Positions 25,026 through 34,741 are shown, numbered from the stretch's first letter. The stretch: 64,000 nucleotides of DNA from Endozoicomonas sp. 4G (GCF_023822025.1 NZ_CP082909.1:4942001-5006000), one strand, 5' to 3'. Made by a program: numbers and translations. The notes: generated by a model from the letters alone, not told the origin.

Positions 25026-27398
25026 TTAAAAATCGTACTTCATTCTCAGGAAGTAGTTCTGGGCTTTGTAGTCTGAACTCTTGTTCAGTTCATAACCCAC
25101 AACAAAGCTCATGTTGTCGTTGCGACGGTAGGTCACGTTGGCTGAAACCTGATAGCGGTTCTTGACGGCATCGGCTCCCTTATAGGGCTCTTCTTTGCCG
25201 GGCAGAAGCAGATAACTCGTTGTGGTTTCTACCACATCACCCTTGAAATCATGCCAGGCCATCAATCTCAGGGAAGGCTCGACTTCACCCTTGCTGACCC
25301 TGAAAGCCTGACTCAATTCAACGCCAGCACCCAGCTCAACCTTTTGATACTTCTGGCTGTCGACATCCATGGCAAAACCGGTGGCATATTTGTCTTCTTC
25401 TTTGAAGGCTTCACTTTTGACCATGGTGTAGTTGAAACCTAGCATTGGCACCATCTTCATCGCACCAAAGTTCTGGCTCATTCCTAATATAGTGGTCAGG
25501 CCGTACTGATGACTGGTGTAATCTGAAGTGATCGGGGCATCAACAAAGCCATCGATGTACCGGCTGCGCTGGTTGTTACTGCGACCGATGTTAATCACAC
25601 CGTCCAGGAACCAGTTTTCCTGCTCCCAGGAACCGTAAACGCTGAGCTGGTAGTTTTTGATGGTGGAGTTGTCATTCGAGTTATGTTTGTCGATATCAGC
25701 ATTGGCGACAGTGAACGCGGCTCCCACCAGATAGTCATCGTTGATAGTGGTTTCGGTGCCCAGTGTCAAACCATTCAGATCGGCATCAAAACCGAAAAGC
25801 TGGTCGCCACCGTCGTTTTTGCGATCATCCTGAGTGATGTCTGAACCCAGAACCTGCAACCAGAAACCCTGACTGGTGTAACTGCCACCGTAGGCAAGCC
25901 CGTTTTCTGGCGCTTCATCTTCCTGAACCGCCCTGACGTGGCTCAGGACGTTGGTCTTGACCTTGGTTTCTACCGTCACGTTGGTCGTCTGGATGGCATC
26001 GGAGTTGTTGACTTTACTCTCTCTGGCGAGTTCAGCCAGTTTGTTCACATCCGTAATATTGGCGATGGTGTTGTAAAAGTTATTGAAGCTTGTGGAGTTG
26101 GTGGGATCCTGAGTGATCACTGCCATCATAGCCGCCAAAGCTTTTTCAGTGGAGGCACCAGCACCTTCTTTTGCAATCATTTCCTGAAGTGACTCGCGGG
26201 TTCTTGGTGTCACGTCTACTTCCAGAGCATCGTTATCCAGTGTGATTTCGGAAACATCAATCAGTACAGAGTGCTCAACGGGTATATCAGAAACATCGCC
26301 GGAAACATCCAGATTGGTGTTGGCTTCAATGATTTTTGCATCTTGCACAGCCTCGCCTAATTCCATGACTTCCTGAGAAGGAATAATTTTCAACTTCGAG
26401 CCTGAGTCAATAGTGGCAGTACCGGTGACAACCAGAGCGGGATCGGTGTCGGAGTCAGTATCCAGCTCTGTTATGATAAGTCCTGTTGGATCAACCGTCA
26501 GATCACCCTCGATGGTTTGTGATCCAGACTTATCAAAGCTGGTTGTACCGTAGATTTTGACGTTGGCACCATCGGATTCATGTTTGATATCACCTTGGAA
26601 ACGGGTGACGTCCGAACCGGTGTTACCGACTGTAATGGTTTCAACATTCTCAATATCGCCAGTGAATGTGGTGTTACCGCCTGTGTTCAGAGTATCGCCG
26701 CTGTGGGCAGCAGAACCCAGCACTTTACCCTCTATCGTACCGTTATTGACACTCATGAGGAGGTCACCACCGGCACCGCTGAAGTCAACGGCAGTATCAC
26801 CATTTGATTGCAGCTTACCGCCCTTAACGACGATCGCAGCATCCTCTCCCAGCTTACCGCCTTCGGTTGCTTTAATGGCTGTTTTACCATGCAGTACCCC
26901 GGTGATGGTAACGGTACCTAACAGCTCTTCTTCAATTCTGTAAGCATCCCCGTCTTCGACCTGAATAGTACCGCCGAGTTTGGTATCTCCAACATCGATC
27001 TGAATAACGCTGGCGTCGCCGTTACTCAGCAGAATACCGTGGGCTGAACCTTTAGCGCTCAGTCTGCTGAGTGCAGACATATTCACAGCGTAACCGGAAT
27101 TGGTGTCACGATAGAGCAGAACGGCTTTGCCTTCCGGGTTGTCGAGATTGATACTGACGGCCTGGTATAGCGTGCCCTGAACGTAGAAAGTCCCGTTATC
27201 GGCATCCAGAATGAAGGCGTACTCGTCAGTCGCTCCAGCATTAACATTTAAGGTCACTGCACCGAAGATTCCGGTGGCGGCATAACTATCACCATCAGCG
27301 GTGATTTCTGTAACGGCACTGGACTTGGCGGCCATGAGTGGAACGGTCGCAGCAATAACAGCGGCAAGCGTTTTCTTCCTGAACAGGCTCTTGTTCAT
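25026..27398 (-). CDS. Autotransporter (type Va secretion) protein
   Basis: A 790-residue protein. A signal peptide (MNKSLFRKKTLAAVIAATVP, cleavage around residue 28) precedes a Gly/Asp/Thr-rich passenger (about 30-490) with the short strand periodicity of a beta-helix (TVTITGVLHGKTAIKATEGG, TLNTGGNTTFTGDIENVETI). The C-terminal ~280 residues form the autotransporter barrel, from SYTSQGFWLQVLGSD to the terminal NYFLRMKYDF with the closing aromatic Phe needed for outer-membrane insertion. No protease triad is visible in the passenger, so it is likely an adhesin or surface protein. The 97 bases upstream and 85 bases downstream hold no other gene. Confidence 0.88.
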   Translation of the reverse strand: MNKSLFRKKTLAAVIAATVPLMAAKSSAVTEITADGDSYAATGIFGAVTLNVNAGATDEYAFILDADNGTFYVQGTLYQAVSINLDNPEGKAVLLYRDTNSGYAVNMSALSRLSAKGSAHGILLSNGDASVIQIDVGDTKLGGTIQVEDGDAYRIEEELLGTVTITGVLHGKTAIKATEGGKLGEDAAIVVKGGKLQSNGDTAVDFSGAGGDLLMSVNNGTIEGKVLGSAAHSGDTLNTGGNTTFTGDIENVETITVGNTGSDVTRFQGDIKHESDGANVKIYGTTSFDKSGSQTIEGDLTVDPTGLIITELDTDSDTDPALVVTGTATIDSGSKLKIIPSQEVMELGEAVQDAKIIEANTNLDVSGDVSDIPVEHSVLIDVSEITLDNDALEVDVTPRTRESLQEMIAKEGAGASTEKALAAMMAVITQDPTNSTSFNNFYNTIANITDVNKLAELARESKVNNSDAIQTTNVTVETKVKTNVLSHVRAVQEDEAPENGLAYGGSYTSQGFWLQVLGSDITQDDRKNDGGDQLFGFDADLNGLTLGTETTINDDYLVGAAFTVANADIDKHNSNDNSTIKNYQLSVYGSWEQENWFLDGVINIGRSNNQRSRYIDGFVDAPITSDYTSHQYGLTTILGMSQNFGAMKMVPMLGFNYTMVKSEAFKEEDKYATGFAMDVDSQKYQKVELGAGVELSQAFRVSKGEVEPSLRLMAWHDFKGDVVETTTSYLLLPGKEEPYKGADAVKNRYQVSANVTYRRNDNMSFVVGYELNKSSDYKAQNYFLRMKYDF

Positions 27399-27495
27399 GC
27401 TTTCTTCCTTGCAGTAGCGGACTGAGATTTTTCCAATTTAAGAACTGGCTGATGTCCACTATCGGCAGGTAACAGGAAATACTTCAATAATAATT

Positions 27496-27807
27496 TCAAT
27501 GCCTGTTGCTTTGTTGATAACTCTCAATAGCGTCCTGACGACGCTTGCTGAGCGTTAACTGTTCCTTTATGCGATCTCGTTCCAGCTGGCAGGTTGATAT
27601 CATTTCCTGATAAAGCACCTGAAGCTCTTCAAGCAGCGGCTTTACTGCTTTGGCAGAAACGGGGTCACTTTTCAGGGCCTCATCAATGGCCTGGCGGGCT
27701 TCTGAATCCAAAGCGTTCAGCCTGGTCCAATCTCTGCTGCGAATAGCCTCCCCAAGATTATCAATAGACTTTTGCAGTCGCTTTTTGACAATGTCAGGTT
27801 TTTTCAT
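27496..27807 (-). CDS. Small coiled-coil protein, possibly FliT-like
   Basis: A 103-residue, highly charged and almost wholly helical protein (MKKPDIVKKRLQKSIDNLGE; LLEELQVLYQEMISTCQLER). No signal peptide. Size, helix content and position opposite fliO suggest a flagellar chaperone of the FliT kind, but no diagnostic motif supports this. It is divergent from fliO with a 176-base gap that holds both promoters. Confidence 0.5.
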   Translation of the reverse strand: MKKPDIVKKRLQKSIDNLGEAIRSRDWTRLNALDSEARQAIDEALKSDPVSAKAVKPLLEELQVLYQEMISTCQLERDRIKEQLTLSKRRQDAIESYQQSNRH

Positions 27808-27983
27808 GAGGAACCTCGATGGAATCAGAGATATAGGACGATGATCACTTTCTATATCGTTGAGTCGTTGTCATTGTTTAAGCTCGTCGATGACTGGTCG
27901 GCAAAACTTGTTCTTCATGCTTCTCACTTAATATGGTAAGAATGAAAGGACTTTAGATCATGTAAGCGCAAGCAGGAGGCGGC

Positions 27984-28427
27984 GTGAAAAGCCGATTCAA
28001 ACACTATCCTTATGGGCTCAGTCTGATTTTACTGTCCGGTTTTTCAGCCATTGCTTCTATTGAAATGGCTTTTGCAGAAGAGACCGCCGACAAGCCAGCC
28101 GACCTGAGTCTCACTCAGGTTGTTGCGCCTCTGTTTTTTGTTATTGTGCTGATTTTTGCCCTGGCCTGGGTCGTAAAAAAACTGAACGTAGGCACGCCCG
28201 CCGTTGGCCAGGGGATAACCGTCGTTTCCAGCATTCCGGTTTCCAGTCAGGCCAGAGTCTGTCTGATTCGAATCGGCGAAAAGGATATCCTGCTGGGGGT
28301 CACCAATCAGCAAGTCAATTTAATTCACACCTTTGATGAGTCTCCCCTGCCTCCTGATAACAGGGGAAACCAGCAGGATTTTGCGGCACAATTCAAAAAC
28401 CTGCTGAAAGGTAGTCGCTCGAAGTGA
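27984..28427 (+). CDS. fliO: Flagellar biosynthetic protein FliO
   Basis: A 147-residue membrane protein. A signal-like first hydrophobic segment (residues 12-31) is followed by the conserved transmembrane helix VVAPLFFVIVLIFALAWVVK (about 45-65) and a cytoplasmic domain with VVSSIPVSSQARVCLIRIGE and LLGVTNQQVNLIH, the FliO/MopB signature. FliO helps assemble the FliP-FliQ-FliR export gate. Normally fliO lies between fliN and fliP; here its neighbours are a small coiled-coil gene and a ceramidase gene, so it is isolated from the flagellar cluster. Confidence 0.85.
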   Translation: MKSRFKHYPYGLSLILLSGFSAIASIEMAFAEETADKPADLSLTQVVAPLFFVIVLIFALAWVVKKLNVGTPAVGQGITVVSSIPVSSQARVCLIRIGEKDILLGVTNQQVNLIHTFDESPLPPDNRGNQQDFAAQFKNLLKGSRSK

Positions 28428-28434
28428 GCCACCG

Positions 28435-30579
28435 TCAATTTTTACACGAACAGCTCTTTTCTGGGCTTTGGACGGAATTGGGTAAATATCCGCTATACAG
28501 ATGAGTGTCAGGATCAGGATAATGGGCAGAATAATAGAATACCCGTGACGTCGACTCATAGTGCTTTTTCACCCGATCTCCCTCGGCGTCGGCGGTGTAA
28601 TAATCACCACGAATGACGATACGATAAAGACCCTCTTTGTCGTAACGATCAGGTGTCCATTCGACGGTAGCAACACCCGATTGCCATTTAAACCGGGTGG
28701 TCCAGTCATCATCTGTGGCAACCGTATCCCATGATTCTGTACAGTCATTCTTCTTCTGCACATAAAAAAAACTATCAAGATTCATACCCGATCCTGGGTG
28801 TGATGCAATATATTGAAGCTTCACTGACTGGCCTGAGTCGATGCTACCCTGACTGGCGGCCACTATCCTTCCATATCGGGCATCTTCTTTTTCCAGAACA
28901 TCCTCCACATGAACATTGTCGTACAAATAACTCAAATCCAAAGGTACTGCTTCATCCACAGGAGGTGGCTGTTGTTTGCTTAATTGCCTGTAGAGACTGG
29001 AAAAAGCCTGCATCATGGCATTCAGTTCCCAGGGGCCAAATAAAGTGGAAGCGCCTTCATAATGCTGTTGGGAAAACTCCTCTGTTGTGGTCAGATAGCT
29101 GACATAATCGTTAGAATAACCGGCGATCACGATATTTCCGGGAAAAATACCTGAAAGTTCTGACAACCTGTTTCGAAGCCTTCTCCCAGCCATGGCCGTT
29201 GGTTCAACGGGCAACGCAGCAATCTGAACATTCCCCAATTTAGCCAGCATCAAGGGCAGGACTTCGGGCACCCAGGGCTGATTAATCACTTCCCGGTGCA
29301 TATTGCCCGGGGGAAACACGCCGTTGAAATAGTGGAAGTTTTTCCCACGCCCCAACGACAGCATAACCGGCTTGGGCTTTTGACATTCCAGCTCTTCTTC
29401 TGACGGTGAGGTCAGAAAATTAGTGACTTTTCTGACCCACCATTGTTCATCACTGCGGCCCTCATAGGCCCCCAGTAATAGCCTCACCAGATAAGGTGGC
29501 CGACCATCTTCCGTGCCTGCGGCAAAACTGTACCCCATTGCCGGGCTACAGGTTTTAACCGGTTTCTGCTGTCCCGAATATTCCTGCCGGACTTCGTAGT
29601 TGGAAAAATCCACCCAGTTTTGCACCGACACAATGGGTCCAAACACTTTCCTGCCTTTGCTATTAAACATTTCCAGGGCTTTTTTAAACTGCCTTTTACC
29701 AATTTCCCTGACACTTTCATCGGGATTTTTACCGGGTCCGGTGCCATCAAGGTTCAGGTTGGGCGTCAGATCCCCAGCGTTCGTTTGTGGAAAAGCAGCA
29801 ATAAAAGAAGGCACTCCCCAGTTGTACTTTGCATAACGTTCAAAAGCCCAGCTGGCATAGCCTTTGTTGTCACTGCTCAACAGGTGATTACTGCCGGGAA
29901 AAGAGACGCCATGGGTCGCAAACCAGGTGATGGCACCTAATGGTTTACCTTGCCGGGTAAACCTGAGTTGCTGAACAAACCGGTCGATAGGCTCTTGTTC
30001 GCTGGCATCCACATTATTTTCATAGGCCGGCAAAGAGCGATTGCTGCTGGCATTATCCAACAACCCCGTTTTCATCCAGACCTCTGAAGGAGCAAGGTCC
30101 GCATGAGCCATCCTGATGGCCTGAACAATGCCTGACACCATCTTTTCAAAAGTCCGGTCATCGAATACGCCATAGGGCATATTGTATAAAAAATGATGGG
30201 ACTGACCGGCAGCGGCACTGTGGGTATGGGTCGCTGACAGGATGACGTTGTGACGGTTATAAAGAGCACCAAACTGCTGTTCCAGTCGGTTGAGAACCGC
30301 CTGATAAACACTGGCAAAGATAGCTCCGGCATCAATAACCACAATGGCAAGACGATGACCTTCGCCATCCTGACTCACGACAAATGCCCTGGCCCATTGG
30401 CGATCATTGATTCCGGCACTGATCTGGCTGCTCTCGGCATAGCCCATCATGCCACTGCCCACGGCTGGGCCGGTGATATCCGTTTTACTGACCCCAACCC
30501 AATAAGAAGCACTGGCCTGGGATACCAGAAAGAGAAGGGTTAAAAAGAGACCAACGGGAGTTAATGTGAGTCGGTTCAT
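28435..30579 (-). CDS. Neutral/alkaline ceramidase, secreted
   Basis: A 714-residue exported amidohydrolase that should split ceramide into sphingosine and a fatty acid. A signal peptide (MNRLTLTPVGLFLTLLFLVS) precedes VGVSKTDITGPAVGSGMMGY, the family opening. Zinc ligands include His in SATHTHSAAAG and ATHGVSFPG. The active-site motif that reads N-A-G-N-L-S-P-N in Pseudomonas ceramidase is NAGDLTPN here, so the nucleophilic Ser is Thr (codon ACG at about 29768-29770 in complement). A C-terminal Ig-like domain follows (about 570-700). Most bacteria lack sphingolipids, so the substrate is probably host or dietary ceramide. The tail-to-tail gap with fliO is 7 bases. Confidence 0.88.
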   Translation of the reverse strand: MNRLTLTPVGLFLTLLFLVSQASASYWVGVSKTDITGPAVGSGMMGYAESSQISAGINDRQWARAFVVSQDGEGHRLAIVVIDAGAIFASVYQAVLNRLEQQFGALYNRHNVILSATHTHSAAAGQSHHFLYNMPYGVFDDRTFEKMVSGIVQAIRMAHADLAPSEVWMKTGLLDNASSNRSLPAYENNVDASEQEPIDRFVQQLRFTRQGKPLGAITWFATHGVSFPGSNHLLSSDNKGYASWAFERYAKYNWGVPSFIAAFPQTNAGDLTPNLNLDGTGPGKNPDESVREIGKRQFKKALEMFNSKGRKVFGPIVSVQNWVDFSNYEVRQEYSGQQKPVKTCSPAMGYSFAAGTEDGRPPYLVRLLLGAYEGRSDEQWWVRKVTNFLTSPSEEELECQKPKPVMLSLGRGKNFHYFNGVFPPGNMHREVINQPWVPEVLPLMLAKLGNVQIAALPVEPTAMAGRRLRNRLSELSGIFPGNIVIAGYSNDYVSYLTTTEEFSQQHYEGASTLFGPWELNAMMQAFSSLYRQLSKQQPPPVDEAVPLDLSYLYDNVHVEDVLEKEDARYGRIVAASQGSIDSGQSVKLQYIASHPGSGMNLDSFFYVQKKNDCTESWDTVATDDDWTTRFKWQSGVATVEWTPDRYDKEGLYRIVIRGDYYTADAEGDRVKKHYESTSRVFYYSAHYPDPDTHLYSGYLPNSVQSPEKSCSCKN

Positions 30580-30693
30580 AAAAGCCTCTGCCTATTTAGG
30601 AAAAGGGAGTATAGCTGGCTATCAGATTCGACAAGGCTTATGTGGCGTGCAACTGGGGAAAACTACCATAAGAAGACCACAACAAAGACACAG

Positions 30694-30714
30694 TTATCCA
30701 ACAAGTTATCCACA
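30694..30714 (+). promoter_or_regulatory. DnaA-box-like pair
   Basis: TTATCCAAC (30694-30702, near match) and TTATCCACA (30706-30714, perfect match to the DnaA consensus) lie 3 bases apart upstream of the ceramidase gene. Confidence 0.5.
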
Positions 30715-30779
30715 GGTTTCAGCGTGGGAACCCATGCCTGTCTCGCGCTGTAGAGTCGGCTTTTAAGGGGAGGTATGCA

Positions 30780-30800
30780 TTCCCACGCAGAGCGTGGGAA
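30780..30800. repeat. REP-like palindrome
   Basis: Nine-base perfect arms, TTCCCACGC and its complement, are separated by AGA. A half copy (GCGTGGGAAC) occurs at 30722-30731. Palindromes of this sequence are scattered in many gammaproteobacterial genomes. It lies in the 264-base gap between the ceramidase gene and a small gene. Confidence 0.75.
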
Positions 30801-30843
30801 CGAGTGGTAAGAGGATGGGAATACGTTGTCGGAGTGTGTTTCG

Positions 30844-31188
30844 CTATTGCTTCATCATCATGCCAACCAGTTGCAGCATCTGCATTTCTGTCTGGCAAAT
30901 TCTCTGAAGATCTTCCTGGGTCTCTCTGCTCATATCACCCAGTCGATCGCTCATTTCATCCTGCCCATGCCACTTTTCAGCGGCCATATCGTCCGGGTAA
31001 GCGGCGACCAGTCGATCATGGAGTCCCTGCTGCTTTTCCCAGAGAACACTGAGCATAATGATAAGAATGGGAGGAGCCTGCCCTGTTAGTGAACGAAGCT
31101 TGATGTAAGTCCAGTACAACTGAGCAATTCGAAAAGTGCTGTTGCGCAGACACAAAAGCGATAGATAAGCTTCTTCCTGATCAGTCAT
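30844..31188 (-). CDS. Small protein of unknown function
   Basis: A 114-residue protein rich in Leu, Met and Gln (MTDQEEAYLSLLCLRNSTFR; QTEMQMLQLVGMMMKQ at the end), predicted helical. One stretch (APPILIIMLSVLW) is hydrophobic enough for a membrane segment. No signal peptide or known motif. It stands alone between two non-coding stretches that carry DnaA-box-like sites. Confidence 0.55.
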   Translation of the reverse strand: MTDQEEAYLSLLCLRNSTFRIAQLYWTYIKLRSLTGQAPPILIIMLSVLWEKQQGLHDRLVAAYPDDMAAEKWHGQDEMSDRLGDMSRETQEDLQRICQTEMQMLQLVGMMMKQ

Positions 31189-31541
31189 GAAGTATCTCCT
31201 CAGTCCATTTAGAGCACCCGGAACCCCTTCTCTGAAGACTTAGGAAAGTCTCCAGCCTTGAGTAATACTGCGGATGAGGGTCACTTGCACAGCGTTAGAA
31301 AAGTGACCCATAAAATTACTGTAACATGGCCATCACCATTACCTATAGATAAAATCGACCGGTTTCCCGACATCCAAACAAAAGGCTATGAAAGTCGGAA
31401 AAATCCCTGGTTCAAAAAACTTATCCACTTTTCCACAAAAACCCTGATCAACCCCCTGAATGAACTGTGGATAAGTGAGAGATAGCCTTTAAATCTGGCT
31501 TCGCTGAGAAACTGATCAAAAAATAACCAGCCACCAATAAA
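31189..31541. other. Intergenic region with DnaA-box-like sites
   Basis: A 353-base gap between two minus-strand genes. It holds TTATCCACT (31421-31429), TTTTCCACA (31429-31437) and, in inverted orientation, TGTGGATAA (31466-31474, a perfect DnaA box on the minus strand). I see no convincing gene: the one short open frame needs a poor start and has no family features. With the pair at 30694-30714 this makes five box-like sites in about 800 bases. Confidence 0.5.
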
Positions 31542-34031
31542 TCACTGTTTAAGAACGAGACCCGGTGACTGTCGGATCACACGTCTGACGCCAAGCCAGC
31601 CCGACAGGCCAATCAATATGGCACTGACCACGGGAAGCGTAAACCAGAGCCAGATAGCAGGCTGCCAGGAAAGCTCAAAGACCTGAGCATTCAGCCACGC
31701 ACTGCAAAGCTCTGTGCCCACCACAGCGATCACGCCGGAAAATGCGCCTATGATGAAGAACTCTCCCACCTGCATGATCATCAGTTGCTTTGCGCTCCCA
31801 CCCAGAGATCGGATCAGGGCCCCTTCACGCAGTCGGGTATCAAGACTGGCTTCTATGGCCGACGCCAGAACCAGTAAACCTGCCAGCAGCAGCGCCAGCA
31901 GCATGGCTTCCACCGCAAGAATGGATTGCTCAAGCATCACCTGAACCTGACTGATGACCGCATCCATATCCAACAGGCTGATGGTTGGAAACTGTCTGAC
32001 CAGTTCATTCAAAACCAGCCGATCCTGCGGTGGCAGATAAAAACTGTTCAGCCAGGTCGTTGGCAGATCCTTCAGGGAAGCTTCTGGCAACACCATGTAA
32101 AAATTGGGTTGGAAGGATTCCCACTGAACTTTCCTGATGCTGGTGACTTTGGCCGTCAGTTTCGTCCCCACAATCATAAACGTCAGCTCATCACCCAGCC
32201 CGACGCCCAGATGTTCAACAATCGACCTCTCAATGGAAATCTCACCGGTATCGCCCGGTTGCCACCATTCGCCTGCCACCGTCTCCGTTGCAGGTGCGGG
32301 CTGGTCTGACCAGGTCATGTTCAGCTCACGATGCAGGGAGTTATGATCCCTCTGCTGTTCTGAAACAGCCTCTTTGGCTGGCTGCCCATTGATTTCAATC
32401 AGCCGACCCCGAACCATGGGATAAAGAGACGTTCCCTCGACATCATTGCTCTGCAGGAAGTTCTGAAAGGGTTCAACTTCGGCTGGCTGAATATTGACTG
32501 CGAAGTAATTGGGGGTTTTCTCGGGTAATTGTTGCTGCCAGCGTTCCAGCAAATCCGTTCTTACCAACAGTACCAGCGCCATAGCCATAAACGTCAGGGT
32601 AAAGGCGATTAACTGGGCAGACGTTTGTCCCTGTTCCTGTAGCAGTCGTTTCAGACCCAGCCGCCAGGGCATGGGGACGGGCTGTTCTGACAAACGACGT
32701 TGAACGCTTGTTAAGCCAGCTTTAATCGCCAGGGTGATCAGTAATATAACGACACCGACGCCGAGAATTATCCCTGCTGTCATCAACAACCGGCCTGTGT
32801 GATACCAGAGCAGCACCAGCATGGCAATCAGAGAGAGCCCATAAACCGACCAGACCCCTGCGACAGCCGGTGACAGCTCACGCCGGAGTACCCTCAGTGG
32901 CGTAACGTCCTTCAGCCTGAGTAAAGGCGCCAGCCCAAAACCGATCAAGGTAATAATGCCGGTCAAACCACCCACAACCATGGGTACGGGACCGGCTTCA
33001 GGGAGCCATGCAGGCAAAACACCCGCCAACAGTTTGACCGCGCCCATTTGCAACAACCAGCCAATGATCACCCCGGGTACTGCCACCAGAACAGCCAGCC
33101 AGAGCAACTCTGCGATAAAAATCTGCATAAGCTGATTTTGCTGTGCGCCCATGCAGCGCATCACTGCGATACCATCAAAGCGTCGTTCAGCAAAACGGCG
33201 GCTGGACATAGCAATCGCAATACCGGCCAGCAGCATGGCGGCAATGCTGCCCAGTCCCAGAAACTGTTTTAGCAGTGAGACGGAGCTGCGCAGGTCTTCC
33301 CGGTCATCTTCTGCCAGATTCAGCTTTTCACTGTCAGATAAAAGGGGCTCAATCGCCGTTCTGAATCCGGCCAGCTGGTGGGCGTCGCCGGCAATTAATG
33401 TTTGCCAGTAAACCCGACTGCCCGGCTGGATAATGCCAGTGGCATCCAGATCGTTGATGTTAAACATTAAGCGGGGAGACAGACTGTAAAAACCACTGCC
33501 ACGATCGGTTTCCAGAGTGATGGCCCGTGCGACTTTGAATGTGGCTTCGCCAAGCAGTAAGGTGTCGCCTACTTCGACGCCCAGTAGTGGAAACAGTCTG
33601 GGTTCCAGCCAGACTTCTCCCTGGCCGGGGGTGTCCTTAGCCACTGTATCCGTGGCAAAAGGCTGATGGGCCGTCCTTATGTGTCCACGCAAAGGATAAT
33701 TGTTGGAGACCGCTTTCGCTGAAACCAGCTGCATCTGGTCTCCAGCCATAACCACCGAAGGAAACTCCAGCACAGTGGCCCGCTCAACAGGTTGGTCTGC
33801 TATGGCCTGACTGACCTCTTCAGATAGCCTTTTGGGACTGCTGATAACCAGATCAGCCCCCATCACCTCGGCCACCTGTCTGCCCAGGGAAAGCTGAAGC
33901 CGGTCACTGAACATCGCAATGGCGGTGCTGACGCTGACAGCCATTAGCAGGGATAATATCAGCAGCCAGAGTTCGCCGGATCGCCAGTCCCTCACCAGAA
34001 AACGCCACGAGAGCAAAAGACTTCGATTCAT
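31542..34031 (-). CDS. ybbP: FtsX-like ABC transporter permease (YbbP)
   Basis: An 829-residue inner-membrane protein of the MacB/FtsX permease superfamily. A first membrane helix (residues about 20-40) is followed by a large periplasmic domain, a cluster of helices around 250-480 (GLGSIAAMLLAGIAIAMSS; VPGVIIGWLLQMGAVKLLAG), a second periplasmic part, and a final FtsX block (about 700-829; EAMLLALLLAGLLVLASAIE). E. coli YbbP is about 804 residues. It overlaps ybbA by 4 bases. The pair is encoded opposite tesA, the conserved order. The substrate is not established. Confidence 0.88.
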   Translation of the reverse strand: MNRSLLLSWRFLVRDWRSGELWLLILSLLMAVSVSTAIAMFSDRLQLSLGRQVAEVMGADLVISSPKRLSEEVSQAIADQPVERATVLEFPSVVMAGDQMQLVSAKAVSNNYPLRGHIRTAHQPFATDTVAKDTPGQGEVWLEPRLFPLLGVEVGDTLLLGEATFKVARAITLETDRGSGFYSLSPRLMFNINDLDATGIIQPGSRVYWQTLIAGDAHQLAGFRTAIEPLLSDSEKLNLAEDDREDLRSSVSLLKQFLGLGSIAAMLLAGIAIAMSSRRFAERRFDGIAVMRCMGAQQNQLMQIFIAELLWLAVLVAVPGVIIGWLLQMGAVKLLAGVLPAWLPEAGPVPMVVGGLTGIITLIGFGLAPLLRLKDVTPLRVLRRELSPAVAGVWSVYGLSLIAMLVLLWYHTGRLLMTAGIILGVGVVILLITLAIKAGLTSVQRRLSEQPVPMPWRLGLKRLLQEQGQTSAQLIAFTLTFMAMALVLLVRTDLLERWQQQLPEKTPNYFAVNIQPAEVEPFQNFLQSNDVEGTSLYPMVRGRLIEINGQPAKEAVSEQQRDHNSLHRELNMTWSDQPAPATETVAGEWWQPGDTGEISIERSIVEHLGVGLGDELTFMIVGTKLTAKVTSIRKVQWESFQPNFYMVLPEASLKDLPTTWLNSFYLPPQDRLVLNELVRQFPTISLLDMDAVISQVQVMLEQSILAVEAMLLALLLAGLLVLASAIEASLDTRLREGALIRSLGGSAKQLMIMQVGEFFIIGAFSGVIAVVGTELCSAWLNAQVFELSWQPAIWLWFTLPVVSAILIGLSGWLGVRRVIRQSPGLVLKQ

Positions 34032-34741
34032 TGGGCGACTCCAGAGTGTTCAACCGTTTCTTCCAGATGTCCCTGAGTCAACCTTAAAACTCGCTGACAG
34101 CGCCGGGCCAGATGCAAATCGTGAGTTACCAGCACCAAAGTGGTGTTGTTCTCCCGGTTCACTTCAAAGAGTAAGTCAATAATGCTTTCGCCGGTTTTCT
34201 CATCCAGATTGCCCGTCGGTTCATCGGCAAAGAGTATGTCTGGCTGCCCGACAAAGGCTCTGGCAATGGCAACCCGCTGTTGCTCGCCGCCGGATAACTG
34301 TCTGGGGTAGTGAGTCAGCCTTTCAGATAAACCCACTCTTTCGAGTAATGTTTTGGCCTGTGTCTGGGCATTCTCTTTTCCTGCCAGTTCAAGGGGCAAC
34401 ATGACATTTTCCAGGGCGGTCAGATTAGGCAGAAGCTGGAAAGACTGAAACACAAAACCGGTATGATTTGCCCGAACCCCGGCTCTGGCGTCTTCATCAA
34501 GATGATCAATCCGGTTGCCAGCCAGGGCCACTTCACCTGCAGTTGGCCGATCAAGACCGGCAAGAATGCCCAGCAGAGTGGATTTCCCGGATCCGGAAGT
34601 TCCGATGATGGCGACAGACTCCCCGGACTTGATCTTGAGATTGAGTCCGGACAAGATGGAGAGTGAACCACTTTGGGCCGTCACTGTTTTCGTCAGGGAT
34701 TTCGCCGAAACGGCAATGGAGGATTCTGTGCTAATGGTCAT
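34028..34741 (-). CDS. ybbA: ABC transporter ATP-binding protein (YbbA)
   Basis: A 237-residue ATPase of the LolD/MacB type. Walker A is GTSGSGKST, the Q-loop region is [13 protein letters not shown], the signature [15 protein letters not shown], Walker [14 protein letters not shown], and the switch His lies in LVTHD. It pairs with the YbbP permease gene downstream (ATGA overlap). The start lies 91 bases from the divergent tesA start. Confidence 0.92.
   Translation of the reverse strand: MTISTESSIAVSAKSLTKTVTAQSGSLSILSGLNLKIKSGESVAIIGTSGSGKSTLLGILAGLDRPTAGEVALAGNRIDHLDEDARAGVRANHTGFVFQSFQLLPNLTALENVMLPLELAGKENAQTQAKTLLERVGLSERLTHYPRQLSGGEQQRVAIARAFVGQPDILFADEPTGNLDEKTGESIIDLLFEVNRENNTTLVLVTHDLHLARRCQRVLRLTQGHLEETVEHSGVAQ

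Noticed and set aside
31258-31485. 75-codon frame in the DnaA-box region
   Set aside because: It has a non-ATG start and no RBS, and crosses the box-like sites; composition looks non-coding.
30694-31541. Chromosomal replication origin
   Set aside because: DnaA-like boxes are present, but no dnaA/dnaN/gidA neighbours and no clear AT-rich unwinding block; kept only as a regulatory-site finding.
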